The position numbers and the translations under genes were made by a program. A DNA stretch of 64,000 nt from an uncultured Oscillibacter sp. (lineage in GTDB: Bacteria > Bacillota > Clostridia > Oscillospirales > Oscillospiraceae), in NCBI GenBank assembly GCA_910585245.1, contig CAJUCO010000001.1, positions 62,001-126,000 of the forward strand, in the 5' to 3' direction. This document shows, one piece after another, positions 17,197 through 26,110 of this stretch. Every line of letters begins with the position of its first letter. Position 1 is the first letter of the stretch. Under the pieces are notes generated by a model. It saw nothing but the letters and a program-made list of their open reading frames with translations. It made no database searches and was not told where the DNA came from.

Positions 17197-20100
17197 ATGT
17201 CCTTCGCTCATCTGCACGTCCACACGGAATACAGTCTTCTGGATGGCGCGTGCCGCATCCGGGACCTGCCGAAAATCGTGAAGGAGATGGGGCAGACCGC
17301 CTGTGCCATTACGGACCACGGCGTCATGTACGGCGCGGTGGATTTCTACCGGGCCTGTAAGGCGGAGGGGATTAAACCCATCATCGGTTGCGAGGTCTAC
17401 GTCACGGCGGAGGGCCGCCGCCTCACCGACAAAATTCACGAGTTCGATTCCGAGAGCCGCCATTTGGTTCTCCTCTGTGAGAATGAGGAGGGCTACCGGA
17501 ATCTCTCCTATATGGTCTCTATAGCCTGGACCGAGGGGTTTTACATCAAGCCCCGAATCGATTTGGAGCTTCTTCGGGAGCACAGCCGGGGTCTGGTGGC
17601 TCTGTCCGCCTGCCTCGCCGGGGAGATTCCCAGGCGTCTGCGAAACGGGGAATATGAAAATGCCAAACGCTATGCCCTGGAGCTGGCGGAGGTCTTCGGA
17701 CCGGACCATTTTTATCTGGAGCTTCAGGACCACGGTATCCGGGAGCAGGCGGTGGTAAACCGGGGCGTTCTCCGAATCCATCAAGAGACCGGATTGCCCA
17801 TGGTGTGTACCAACGACGCGCACTATCTTCGCAAAGAGGACGCGGAGGCCCATGACGTGCTTCTTTGCATCCAGACCGGCAAGACGCTGGACGACGAAAA
17901 CCGGATGCGCTACGAGCCCCGAAATTTCTATCTTCGCAGCGAGGCGGAGATGGCGGAGCTGTTTTCCGACTACGAGGGAGCTCTTGAGAACACGGCGAAG
18001 GTGGCGGAGCTGTGCAATATGGACTTTACCTTCGGCAAATACCACCTGCCGGAGTTCCAGCTTCCCCCTGGCTATGACAGCTTCTCCTACTTAAAAAAGC
18101 TCTGTGACGAGGGATATCGGGCTCGTTACGGAGAGAATAACGCCCACCGGGAACAGCTTCAATATGAGCAAGACATGATTGAGAAAATGGGCTTCACAGA
18201 TTATTTTCTCATTGTCTCGGATTTCGTTCGCTATGCCCGGAGCGTGGGCATCCCCGTGGGTCCGGGGCGGGGCAGCGCGGCAGGGTCCATGGTCAGCTAC
18301 TGCCTCTCTATCACGGATATTGACCCGGTAAAGTACGGACTCTATTTCGAACGCTTTTTAAACCCGGAGCGGGTAAGTATGCCGGATATCGACATGGACT
18401 TTGGTGACACCCGCCGGGGGGAGGTCATCGAGTACGTCCGCCGGAAATACGGCGAGGATCACGTGGCCCAGATTGTCACCTTCGGCACAATGGCGGCCCG
18501 GGGTGTGGTTCGGGATGTGGGGCGGGTGATGAATCTGCCTTACGCGGAGGTGGACCAGATCGCCAAGCAGATTCCCAATCCGCCGGGGGCCCACATCAAG
18601 CTGGCGGACGCCCTGCGGCTGACGAAGTCTCTCAGCGACCTTTACAGCAAAGACGAGATGGTGCGGCGTCTCATCGACACCGCCCAGATGCTGGAGGGAA
18701 TGCCCCGGAACGCCTCTACCCACGCGGCGGGAGTGGTGATCACCCGGCGGCCTGTTTACGAGTATGTGCCCCTGGCCAAAAACGACGACATTGTGGTCTG
18801 CCAGTACGGCATGGTGACGTTGGAAGAGCTGGGGCTTTTGAAGATGGACTTCCTGGCCCTCCGAAACTTGACGGTGTTGGAGGATGCAGTGCAGCTTCTC
18901 CGGGAGAGTCATCCGGACTTTCATTTAGAGGACATTCCGGACGGAGACCCGGCGACCTATGAGATGCTGGCGGCGGGGAAGACCTCCGGCGTATTCCAGA
19001 TGGAATCCACCGGAATGACCGGCGTGTGTGTGGGATTAAAGCCCCAGAATATTGAGGACATCACCGCCATCATTGCCCTGTACCGCCCGGGTCCCATGGA
19101 TTCCATTCCCCGTTTCATTGCCTGCAAACAGGACGCGAAGCTCATCCAATATCGCCATCCGTCTCTGGAACCGATCTTGTCGGTAACTTACGGCTGCATC
19201 GTCTACCAGGAGCAGGTCATCAAGATTTTCCAGGAACTGGCGGGTTACTCTCTGGGGCAGGCGGATATGGTTCGCCGCGCCATGAGCAAGAAAAAGGCCA
19301 AGGACATTGAAAAGGAGCGAGAGGCCTTTCTCCATGGCGATTCCGGGCGGAACATTGCCGGTTGTGTGGCCCGCGGCATTCCCGAAGCCACGGCGGAGGC
19401 CATTTATCAGGAAATTTATGACTTTGCCAATTACGCGTTCAACAAAGCCCATGCCGTCAGCTATGCCGTGGTGGCCTATCAGACGGCTTATTTCAAATGC
19501 CACTATACCAGAGAATATATGGCCGCCCTTTTGACGTCCGTGTTGGACAACTCCGATAAGGTGGCGGGCTATATCAACGAGTGCCGGGACTGCGGTATCG
19601 CTTTGCTGCCGCCGGATATCAACCGCTCTTTGGACCGTTTCACAGTAGAAGAGAGGGGCATTCGCTTTGGACTGGTGGCCATCAAAAATATTGGGCAGGG
19701 CTTCATTCAGGCGGTGATGAAAGAGCGGGAGGCCGCCGGCCCCTTCGCGTCTCTTCACGACTTCTGCCACCGGATGGCGGGCAGCGATATGAATAAACGT
19801 GCCCTGGAAAACCTGATCCGGGCCGGAGCTTTTGACGAAACCGGCGCCCGGCGGTCTCAATTGATTCGGGTTTATGAAAAGGTGCTGGACGCCGCCACAG
19901 CCCGGCAGCGGCAAAATCTGGAGGGGCAGCTGGACTTCTTTGGTATGTCTCGCGTCCAGGGAACGGAGAACATCCATCTGCCGGATATCCCGGAGTTCAC
20001 TGCCCAGGAGCGGATGACCATGGAGAAGGAGACCACCGGCCTCTATCTCTCCGGCCACCCTATGGACGCGTACCGGGACATTGTGCGGCGGCTTCGCCTG

Positions 20101-20682
20101 CCCAAAATCGGGGCGGTTACCGGGGACTTCTCTCAGGAGAACGGCCCTACCCGCTATGCGGATGGGCAATATTTGACTTTGGCGGGGGTGGTAACCTCCA
20201 GCAAGACCAAAACCACCAAGAATAACACCCTCATGGCCTATGTGGTGGTGGAGGATGAAAGCGGGTCCATAGAGATGCTGTGCTTCAGCCGGACACTGGA
20301 TCTTTGCGGGTCCTATCTCCGGGAGAACCAGGCGGTAGTGGTGAAGGGGAAGTTGTCCGTCCGGGATGAGAAGGCTCCTCAGCTTATGTGTGACTCCGCC
20401 TATCCTTTGGAGATGGCGGAGGGGGGAGTCCAACTCCCCGCCCCGCAGCCGCAGCCAAGCAATGTGGTGAAGGGGGAGACGCTGTATTTGAAGTTCCCCT
20501 CGCTGGACCATCCCTCCCTCCGGCACATGAAGCTGGTGTTCTCTATGTTTCCCGGCGATACCCAGGTGAAAATGGTTATGGCGGATACCAGGAAGGTCTA
20601 TGGAACGCAATTGCTGCTCCACAAGGCGCTGCTTGAGGAGGCCCGGGAGACTCTGGGGGAGGAGAACGTGGTGATTAAATGA
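17197..20682 (+). CDS. dnaE: DNA polymerase III alpha subunit (DnaE)
   Basis: DnaE is a replicative C-family polymerase. The 1161-residue protein opens with the PHP domain (FAHLHVHTEYSLLDGACRIR), carries the palm motif with catalytic aspartates MPDIDMDF (~residue 395), fingers and thumb regions (AMSKKKAKDIEKERE), and a C-terminal OB fold (LTLAGVVTSSKTKTTKNN). In Firmicutes DnaE usually acts with PolC, primer-extending on the lagging strand. ATG chosen at 17197 because GGGGGAGGCGTC precedes it. A strong terminator follows. Confidence 0.98.
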   Translation: MSFAHLHVHTEYSLLDGACRIRDLPKIVKEMGQTACAITDHGVMYGAVDFYRACKAEGIKPIIGCEVYVTAEGRRLTDKIHEFDSESRHLVLLCENEEGYRNLSYMVSIAWTEGFYIKPRIDLELLREHSRGLVALSACLAGEIPRRLRNGEYENAKRYALELAEVFGPDHFYLELQDHGIREQAVVNRGVLRIHQETGLPMVCTNDAHYLRKEDAEAHDVLLCIQTGKTLDDENRMRYEPRNFYLRSEAEMAELFSDYEGALENTAKVAELCNMDFTFGKYHLPEFQLPPGYDSFSYLKKLCDEGYRARYGENNAHREQLQYEQDMIEKMGFTDYFLIVSDFVRYARSVGIPVGPGRGSAAGSMVSYCLSITDIDPVKYGLYFERFLNPERVSMPDIDMDFGDTRRGEVIEYVRRKYGEDHVAQIVTFGTMAARGVVRDVGRVMNLPYAEVDQIAKQIPNPPGAHIKLADALRLTKSLSDLYSKDEMVRRLIDTAQMLEGMPRNASTHAAGVVITRRPVYEYVPLAKNDDIVVCQYGMVTLEELGLLKMDFLALRNLTVLEDAVQLLRESHPDFHLEDIPDGDPATYEMLAAGKTSGVFQMESTGMTGVCVGLKPQNIEDITAIIALYRPGPMDSIPRFIACKQDAKLIQYRHPSLEPILSVTYGCIVYQEQVIKIFQELAGYSLGQADMVRRAMSKKKAKDIEKEREAFLHGDSGRNIAGCVARGIPEATAEAIYQEIYDFANYAFNKAHAVSYAVVAYQTAYFKCHYTREYMAALLTSVLDNSDKVAGYINECRDCGIALLPPDINRSLDRFTVEERGIRFGLVAIKNIGQGFIQAVMKEREAAGPFASLHDFCHRMAGSDMNKRALENLIRAGAFDETGARRSQLIRVYEKVLDAATARQRQNLEGQLDFFGMSRVQGTENIHLPDIPEFTAQERMTMEKETTGLYLSGHPMDAYRDIVRRLRLPKIGAVTGDFSQENGPTRYADGQYLTLAGVVTSSKTKTTKNNTLMAYVVVEDESGSIEMLCFSRTLDLCGSYLRENQAVVVKGKLSVRDEKAPQLMCDSAYPLEMAEGGVQLPAPQPQPSNVVKGETLYLKFPSLDHPSLRHMKLVFSMFPGDTQVKMVMADTRKVYGTQLLLHKALLEEARETLGEENVVIK

Positions 20683-20714
20683 AAAAAGCGGGTACAATCT
20701 GTACCCGCTTTTTT
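20682..20714. terminator. Bidirectional terminator between dnaE and the DUF4364 gene
   Basis: AAAAAAGCGGGTAC (20682-20695) pairs with GTACCCGCTTTTTT (20701-20714) around AATCT. A-tract and T-tract flanks make it work in both directions. Confidence 0.92.
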
Positions 20715-21238
20715 TACTGCTCTTCGGTCAATAGCAACTGGATGATTTTTCCATAGAGTTTCTCCGGCGATTCCTGAAACCGCTTAGCCACCGCCTTGGC
20801 TTGGGCCTGATCCACCATCATCAATTTGAGATCCATAACGCCGCCCTTGTCGTCGGAGAGGGACAGCCGCACGGTATAGGTGCCGTTAGTCCGGCGCTCT
20901 GTGGAGGCTTTCACCTGCCTCTGGCGGCGAAGCTTTCGGTTCCACTCTTTCAGATTTCCATCGCAGCGTTGGCGAATGGAATACGGCAAACTGGACTCGC
21001 AGGCGGCTCCGTTCCGCCTCCCCTTTTCCGTAAGGGCATAACAACCGTTTGGGTCGACGGTTAGGTGCTCCGTGCGGACAAGATCCGCAAGGCAGTCGGA
21101 GAAGTCAAAATAATCAATAGCGTCGTCACAGAGGGTCAAATCCAAAATGGTATCGAAAGGCACAGGTTCCTCGACTCTGGCGGCAATATAGAGAATGAGA
21201 AACTTAATCTCCAACTTGTCCTGGATGAAGCCCGGCAT
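20714..21238 (-). CDS. DUF4364 family protein
   Basis: The 174-residue product starts MPGFIQDKLEIKFLILYIAA and contains YALTEKGRRNG, a winged-helix-like pattern characteristic of the DUF4364 clostridial family. Function is unknown; the fold suggests a transcription regulator. The internal ATG was chosen because AGAGGAGGCGG lies directly upstream, dropping a 12-residue extension. It is convergent with dnaE. Confidence 0.85.
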   Translation of the reverse strand: MPGFIQDKLEIKFLILYIAARVEEPVPFDTILDLTLCDDAIDYFDFSDCLADLVRTEHLTVDPNGCYALTEKGRRNGAACESSLPYSIRQRCDGNLKEWNRKLRRQRQVKASTERRTNGTYTVRLSLSDDKGGVMDLKLMMVDQAQAKAVAKRFQESPEKLYGKIIQLLLTEEQ

Positions 21239-21362
21239 GGGGGACCGCCTCCTCTCTGGTTTCTGGAAACACAATTGCTGTTATTATACGCCGTCATGTC
21301 CGAAAACACAAGTCTGCCCTGGGGGCCTTTGTGAAATTTGTCGAAATTTCGGGGAAAGCGCC

Positions 21363-21391
21363 TTGACGGTTCCGGCCAATATTGGTATCAT
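21363..21391 (+). promoter_or_regulatory. Promoter of the DUF3048 lipoprotein gene
   Basis: TTGACG (21363-21368) and TATCAT (21386-21391) are separated by 17 bases, 35 bp upstream of the start codon. Confidence 0.65.
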
Positions 21392-21425
21392 AGGAACAGT
21401 TTGAAACGAGAAAGGCGGCGGCAAG

Positions 21426-22514
21426 ATGAAGAAAAGGACGCTGGCGATCTTACTGGCGGCGTGGATGCTTTTGACCCTGGCGGGCTGTGGAGGGAAGGCA
21501 GACCCTGAACCGGCCCCGGAGCCTGAGGAAAATACGGGCCTGGTTCCGCCTCCTCCCGAGCCGGAACCGAAACCGGAGCCTTATGTCCCCGCCGGGACCA
21601 ACCCGTTGACAGGCCTTCCCATGGAGCCGGAATACGAGCCTCTTCGGCCCATTGCCGTCACGATAAACAACCTGAAGGCGGCCCAGCCTCAGCTGGGAAT
21701 TTCGCAGGCGGATATTATTTACGAGGTCCCGGTGGAGGGAGGCATCACCCGGATGTTGGCGCTCTATCAGACGGTGGAGGGCATTGGGACGCTGGGGAGT
21801 GTCCGTTCCGCCCGGCCCTACTTTGTGGAGCTGGCCCTGGGACACGACGCGGTTTACGTTCATGCAGGGGGTAGCCAGGAAGCGTACTCCAATCTCTCCA
21901 ACTGGAGAGTAGACCATATGGATGGCGTACGGGGTGGAGACGACGCTCAAATTTTCTGGCGAGACCCGGACCGGAAGCGGAACAACGGATATGAGCACAG
22001 TCTGGTTACCTCTGGAGAGAAAATATTGGAGTATTTGTCCAAAGGAAAGATCCGCCTGGAGCACAGCGAGAGCTGGAACTCTCTCCAGGCGTTTACGGAG
22101 AACGGAACTCCAGAGAGCGGAGAGACGGCGGAGCATATCAAAGTCCGTTTTTCCGGTTATAAGACCGGCACTTTCGACTATGACGCCGGAACCGGGAAAT
22201 ACCTGGTGGGACAGTACGGCGAAGAGCACGTAGACGGAGGCAATGGAAATCAGGTGTCCGCCACCAATGTGCTGGTGTTGAAAACCTCCACAGTCGTTTT
22301 AGACAATGTGGGCCGTCTCCGGGTCCGGACCACTGGGGAGGGGGAGGGTCTCTTTTTCTGTGGCGGCAAAACGGTTCCTATCCGCTGGAGCCGGAAGGAC
22401 CGGGACAGCGCTTTTGTCTATACGTTAGAGGGTGGCCAGACCCTGGCCCTGGGGCAGGGCAGCAGTTACGTCTGTATCATCAGTCCCAAAACCGGCTCGG
22501 TAGAATACGAATAA
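21426..22514 (+). CDS. DUF3048 (YerB-like) lipoprotein
   Basis: The 362-residue protein starts with a lipoprotein signal ending LAGC (C at ~22), then a proline/glutamate-rich linker, then the DUF3048 N-domain (TNPLTGLPMEPEYEPLRPIA, GISQADIIYEVPVEGGITRM) and C-domain (RDSAFVYTLEGGQ region). YerB-like proteins are surface lipoproteins of unknown role. A clean terminator follows. Confidence 0.93.
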   Translation: MKKRTLAILLAAWMLLTLAGCGGKADPEPAPEPEENTGLVPPPPEPEPKPEPYVPAGTNPLTGLPMEPEYEPLRPIAVTINNLKAAQPQLGISQADIIYEVPVEGGITRMLALYQTVEGIGTLGSVRSARPYFVELALGHDAVYVHAGGSQEAYSNLSNWRVDHMDGVRGGDDAQIFWRDPDRKRNNGYEHSLVTSGEKILEYLSKGKIRLEHSESWNSLQAFTENGTPESGETAEHIKVRFSGYKTGTFDYDAGTGKYLVGQYGEEHVDGGNGNQVSATNVLVLKTSTVVLDNVGRLRVRTTGEGEGLFFCGGKTVPIRWSRKDRDSAFVYTLEGGQTLALGQGSSYVCIISPKTGSVEYE

Positions 22515-22518
22515 GTAA

Positions 22519-22555
22519 GAGAGAACCGCCCTATATGGGGCGGTTCTCTCTTTTT
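22519..22555 (+). terminator. Terminator after the DUF3048 gene
   Basis: GAGAGAACCGCCC (22519-22531) pairs perfectly with 22538-22550 and is followed by TTTTT. It also separates this gene from the convergent truncated host gene. Confidence 0.92.
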
Positions 22556-22556
22556 G

Positions 22557-23345
22557 TTATTTATGGCAGGCGCAACAGCACTCCTCATAGTTGTCAGGCA
22601 TCCGCACCGTGTTGGGGGGGAAGAACTCACCCACGGGGAAGGAAATGTTGCGGAAGATGCCGCAGGGGTCCTCGGTTCCACTGCCACAGGCGCACTCCTT
22701 GTCAGGCATACAGTAATCGTACACAGGAACCAGAAGCTGGGAGTCCCGTTCCAGGCGGACGATGGAGAACTGCCCCAAGGTGACATATATCCGGCGGCTG
22801 TCGTCGCCGCTGGAGAGCTCCCCGTCGAAGCAACTGTTGACAAAAGAGGGCACCTCGCAAAGCTCACAGTCACAATCCCGTTTGCCGCAGCAGTCCATAA
22901 TCCGGGCGTCCAGGACGATGGGGTCCACAGCCTCCACCACAGCGATGGGGAGGTTGGAGCGGCTGGTAAGTTGGAGATCCGGCTCGCCGGTGCGAAGTTC
23001 AGAGGAAAAGATCTTGGCGTTTCCCTCGCTGCCAAAGAGGATGGCCCGCTTGTCGAAGACACAAAGACCCTCCACAGTGACGGGGGCGGGGCAGCTCAGG
23101 TAGGCCTGAAGGGTAACGGAGTAGAAAAAGCGCATATCGACGGTGTAGAACCCCCGGTTGAAGCTGACGGGCTCCACATCCACGTAGACATACAGGAGTT
23201 TGGCGCTACCGCCCTTGACGGACAGGGCGCGATTGATAACGTCCACATACTGGAGTTTGGGATAGAAGCGCAAGTCCTCAATGCAGTCTTTATCGTAAGA
23301 TATAACGTCTTTAAGGTTTTGGAATACAAAAAAATTAGTTTGCTT
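22557..23345 (-). pseudogene. Cysteine-rich clostridial surface/spore-type protein, 5' end removed by prophage
   Basis: About 250 residues survive, for example DKDCIEDLRFYPKLQYVD, KLLYVYVDVEPVSFNRGFYT, LCVFDKRAILFGSEGNAKIF and YVTLGQFSIVRLERDSQLLV. From memory these match a conserved clostridial protein of ~270-290 residues that carries an N-terminal cysteine segment before the DKDC motif; a spore or surface role is only suspected. The frame stays open upstream to 23345, inside the recombinase gene's tail, with no credible start apart from TTG at 23273. The missing 5' part should lie right of the prophage, outside the window. Confidence 0.75.
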
Positions 23346-23350
23346 TCATG
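23300..23350. other. Left prophage-chromosome junction (attachment site, approximate)
   Basis: The host reading frame passes directly into the 3' end of the recombinase gene here, so the crossover lies within this segment. The exact core cannot be fixed without the right junction. The A7 run and ATTAGTTTGC around 23328-23343 are candidates for shared sequence. Confidence 0.6.
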
Positions 23351-24837
23351 ACAAAATCCAGCTCAAAGTCAGCAGGTTTTGTCTTTTTTTCTTTCCGGTA
23401 ATAGATCACTTCAATTACCGAATGCAGAAGGGCGTTCCGCTGGGCGGCGTCTCCGACGTGGTAGGCGTCCAGAACGGCCTCTATGCGCTTGGCTTGCAGT
23501 GTGGGGTCATATCCCCTTGCTTCCGCTAAACGGCGCTGAGCGGCTTCCTGGTGGCTTTCCAGGGCGGTTATTTTTTCCATGACCACGCTCATCCGTTCCC
23601 GGTAAGTGGGGAGGTCGTATTCTCCTAGCTCCAGAAGCTCGTGGAGCCGCGCTTTTTGCCGGTGGGCAGACTGAAGCTCCCGGCTGATTGCGGACAGTGT
23701 TTCTTCCAGCGGTTTCAGATCCGGAGCCGCCTCCATATGCTCTACCTGAAGATCCTCCAGCAAATCCTTTAGGTGCTCCAGGATGCGGGATTCGACTAAA
23801 GATAGCTTTGCCATAGCGCAACAGCCCCGACGCTGACAGAGCAGGTACGGCGCACCCTTTGTCAATATTCTCTGCATATTGTTGCCGCATTTCTCGCATT
23901 TCACCAAACCGGCAAGGGGGCTTTTGACCGTTCCGTCGTGATAGGCTGGACGGTAGCGGCCCGCCATGATTTCCTGCACTTTATCAAACAACTCCTTCTC
24001 CACGATGGCCGGGTGAAGACCGTCGGTGATGGTCCACTTCTCTTTTGGGTTATATATGGTGATATGTTTTGGGTTTCCTTTGACATTTTTCTTGATGTGG
24101 CTCTTCTGGTCCCAGACAATTTTCCCAATATAAGTTGGATTTTGCAGGATCTTCAAAATACTGTTTCTAGAAAAGGCAGCGGAGCGGTGTGGGCGGCCTC
24201 CCATTGCGTTAATTTGGTGGGCAATAGAGGTGCATCCCAAACCGTCAGCGTAAAGCTGGAACATGATCCGAACCAGCTTTGCCTCCGGTTCGAAGATTTC
24301 AAGAGTAGGGCGGCGGTCAATATAAACGTTTCGATATCCATAAGGCGCGTTGGCCACATAGCAGCCCTCCCGAATGCTTCGATGGAGGCCACGGCGAAGG
24401 CGCTTGTTGATGATTTTATATTCCCGGCGGGACATAAAAGTCTTAAATTCGGCCAGCTCGTCGTCGATTTCATCTGACAAGTCATATACCTTTTCAGGCG
24501 TTACAATCAGCGTGCCGCTGTCCCGGAAGGTATCCAAAATAATGCCCTGGTCTTTCATCCGGCCGCGGGAAAGGCGATCTAGGTCCATGCAAAGCACGGC
24601 GTCGCAGTTCCCGGCCTCCACAGCTTCCAGGAGGCGGAGCATTTGGGGGCGGGCATAGAGGCTTTCGCCGCTGACCACCTCGGAAAAATACTCCAGGATG
24701 ACTAGTCCATGACGCTGGGCACATTCCTCCAGGGACTGGTGGTGCTTTCGGAGGACCTCTTCTGTCTCCAGGCCCTCCTCCATGCGGGATTTGCGGAGGT
24801 AGGCATAGGCAGTTTTCCCAAGCATATCTTGGGGCAT
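23335..24837 (-). CDS. Large serine recombinase (phage integrase)
   Basis: This 500-residue site-specific recombinase has an N-terminal resolvase domain with the nucleophile serine in YAYLRKSRMEEG (S17), the conserved VVSGESLYARPQM and CMDLDRLSRGR motifs, a recombinase domain (ANAPYGYRNV, ILKILQNPTYIGKIVWDQKS), a zinc ribbon (CEKCGNNMQ ... CQRRGCC) and a C-terminal coiled coil. Such enzymes integrate phages by a single attB-attP crossover; excision needs a directionality factor. ATG follows AGGAGGAGGTGA. Its 3' end abuts the truncated host gene, marking the prophage left end. Confidence 0.95.
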   Translation of the reverse strand: MPQDMLGKTAYAYLRKSRMEEGLETEEVLRKHHQSLEECAQRHGLVILEYFSEVVSGESLYARPQMLRLLEAVEAGNCDAVLCMDLDRLSRGRMKDQGIILDTFRDSGTLIVTPEKVYDLSDEIDDELAEFKTFMSRREYKIINKRLRRGLHRSIREGCYVANAPYGYRNVYIDRRPTLEIFEPEAKLVRIMFQLYADGLGCTSIAHQINAMGGRPHRSAAFSRNSILKILQNPTYIGKIVWDQKSHIKKNVKGNPKHITIYNPKEKWTITDGLHPAIVEKELFDKVQEIMAGRYRPAYHDGTVKSPLAGLVKCEKCGNNMQRILTKGAPYLLCQRRGCCAMAKLSLVESRILEHLKDLLEDLQVEHMEAAPDLKPLEETLSAISRELQSAHRQKARLHELLELGEYDLPTYRERMSVVMEKITALESHQEAAQRRLAEARGYDPTLQAKRIEAVLDAYHVGDAAQRNALLHSVIEVIYYRKEKKTKPADFELDFVMKAN

Positions 24838-24853
24838 AGAGGGTCACCTCCTC

Positions 24854-25171
24854 CTATTGTGCCTTTTTCAGCTCCGTGATTTCCATGCGCATCAGCTTAA
24901 TCACGTCCTTGAGCATAGCGACGTCCGCCTCTAGATCATCCACCCGGCTTCTGGGCGCCAGACCATCCAGTTTTTCCTTGATGAGTTCATGGCCGTCAAA
25001 AAGTAGCTGGAGCTTGTCCGCGTAGTCCGTTTCCAAAAGAACGGTGGTTCGCTGGGCAAGTGTTTCAACACTATCCAATCGTCCTTCCATTCTGTCCATC
25101 CGTCCGTCCATGCTGTCCAGCTTCTTGCTAATACCCTCCAGCAGCTGCAAAATCTTTTCTTCGTTGTTCAT
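24854..25171 (-). CDS. Small coiled-coil protein, twin A
   Basis: The 105-residue, highly charged protein begins MNNEEKILQLLEGISKKLDS and is heptad-rich through residue ~35 (DGRMDRMEGRLDSVE) and again at its end (EADVAMLKDVIKLMRMEITE). No family is recognised. It is a paralogue of the next gene: both share the same first residues, the same AAAGGAGCCACC leader and the same ELKKAQ ending. It lies 17 bp upstream of the recombinase gene on the same strand, so a role in recombinase control is conceivable but unproven. Confidence 0.8.
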   Translation of the reverse strand: MNNEEKILQLLEGISKKLDSMDGRMDRMEGRLDSVETLAQRTTVLLETDYADKLQLLFDGHELIKEKLDGLAPRSRVDDLEADVAMLKDVIKLMRMEITELKKAQ

Positions 25172-25210
25172 GGTGGCTCCTTTCTTTTGTGCTCAAGTTG
25201 GACACATTTT

Positions 25211-25561
25211 TCATTGTGCCTTTTTCAGCTCCGCCACGTCGTGGGTAAGGAGACGCACTACGGTTTTCAGTGTGTCCACTTCCTCCTCCAACGTCTCCAC
25301 GCGGTCTTTCGGGGCTAAGGTGTCCAGCAGATTTTGGTGGCCTTCCGCCAGTAAATCCAAGCGAGGTAGGATCACCGCCTCCTGGGTGACGGCAACCTTT
25401 TGCAGGAGGTCTCTCATTTCCGCCTGTTCGGCCCTCATTTCCGCCTGTTCGGCCCTCATTTTCGCCTGGTCGGCTTTTATTTCCGATAGTTCGGTCCTCA
25501 TTTTCGCCTGGTCGGTCTTCATTTCTTGCAGTATCTGCAAGATCTTTTCTTCGTTGTTCAT
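25211..25561 (-). CDS. Small coiled-coil protein, twin B, with internal heptad repeats
   Basis: The 116-residue protein shares its start (MNNEEKILQILQEM) and end (ELKKAQ) with twin A, but inserts a repeat array KADQAKMRAEQAEMRAEQAE (~28-47), seven-residue units visible as a DNA repeat at 25420-25520. The C-terminal half (DRVETLEEEVDTLKTVVRLL) aligns with twin A's end. It is most likely a tandem duplication product. Function unknown. Confidence 0.8.
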   Translation of the reverse strand: MNNEEKILQILQEMKTDQAKMRTELSEIKADQAKMRAEQAEMRAEQAEMRDLLQKVAVTQEAVILPRLDLLAEGHQNLLDTLAPKDRVETLEEEVDTLKTVVRLLTHDVAELKKAQ

Positions 25562-25611
25562 GGTGGCTCCTTTCTTTTACATCTTTACTTTACTGGAAAT
25601 ATTCTTTTTGG

Positions 25612-25640
25612 TTGCGCTTTTGCAAAATTTGTGATATTGT
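25612..25640 (+). promoter_or_regulatory. Candidate promoter of the holin-like toxin
   Basis: TTGCGC (25612-25617) and TATTGT (25635-25640) lie 17 bases apart. The resulting mRNA would have a leader of about 100 nucleotides, as in known type I toxins. Confidence 0.5.
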
Positions 25641-25749
25641 GAGCACAGGAAAGAATCATCTTTCAGCGCTGCCAGTAACGGCGGACGGTTGGCCCTCCTG
25701 ACAGGGGGCAACTTCTTGCCCTCTGATCTTCGGAAAGGGGGGCTGCTCT

Positions 25750-25836
25750 ATGGTAACATACAGTGAACTGTTTCAGTACACACTTGTCATCATCGGCATT
25801 GTCGGCCTCTTTATTGCGGTCAATAAAAAGAAGTAA
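25750..25836 (+). CDS. Holin-like type I toxin (28 residues)
   Basis: The peptide reads MVTYSELFQYTLVIIGIVGL then FIAVNKKK: a short polar start, one membrane helix and a lysine tail. This is the pattern of the putative holin-like toxin family (Hol_Tox), short membrane peptides usually silenced by an antisense RNA. AAGGGGGG lies before the ATG. The 3' end overlaps an antisense transcript predicted from 25914. Confidence 0.75.
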   Translation: MVTYSELFQYTLVIIGIVGLFIAVNKKK

Positions 25837-25914
25837 CCGCCCCTCCAGCCATAGAGTGCGGTTACTTCTTGTAACTTAGCAGAGGGCTGACCGTCTACCG
25901 GCAGCGCCCTTTCT
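25820..25914 (-). ncRNA. Predicted antisense RNA antitoxin, convergent with the toxin
   Basis: A consensus promoter (25921-25949) fires leftward across the 3' end of the toxin gene. The perfect inverted repeat AAGAAGTAACCGC / GCGGTTACTTCTT (25830-25842 and 25860-25872) followed on the minus strand by TTTTTATT forms a terminator, giving an RNA of about 95-100 nucleotides. It would base-pair with the toxin's stop codon and 3' UTR, the layout of txpA/RatA in Bacillus. Boundaries are approximate. Confidence 0.65.
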
Positions 25915-25920
25915 ATGTTC

Positions 25921-25949
25921 AGTATAACCGCTCTATGTGAAATTGTCAA
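25921..25949 (-). promoter_or_regulatory. Consensus promoter of the antisense RNA
   Basis: TTGACA (25944-25949) and TATACT (25921-25926) are separated by 17 bases on the minus strand. It is one of the best sigma-A matches in the window yet has no protein gene downstream. Confidence 0.8.
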
Positions 25950-25960
25950 GCCGCTCCTTT

Positions 25961-25985
25961 GTGTCCAACTTGGACACCATCCCGC
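25961..25985. repeat. 25-bp direct repeat with internal palindrome, copy 1
   Basis: It contains the palindrome GTGTCCAACTTGGACAC (25961-25977) followed by CATCCCGC. An identical 25-bp copy lies at 27055-27079, and a partial inverted copy (CAAGTTGGACAC) at 25194-25205. Confidence 0.85.
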
Positions 25986-26110
25986 ATATTTCGACACTTC
26001 CCTTGTCTTTCCATGGGTAATGTTGTATAATTGTGGAACAAGAGGAAAAGTTGCAAGACATTTTCCAAAGCAGGCCCTTTTCAATCCGTTACCGACGCAA
26101 GGAGGAAATT

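Noticed and set aside
19036..20697. Long antisense open frame of 553 codons within dnaE
   Set aside because: It is the GC-driven mirror of dnaE, lacks family features and has no ribosome site.
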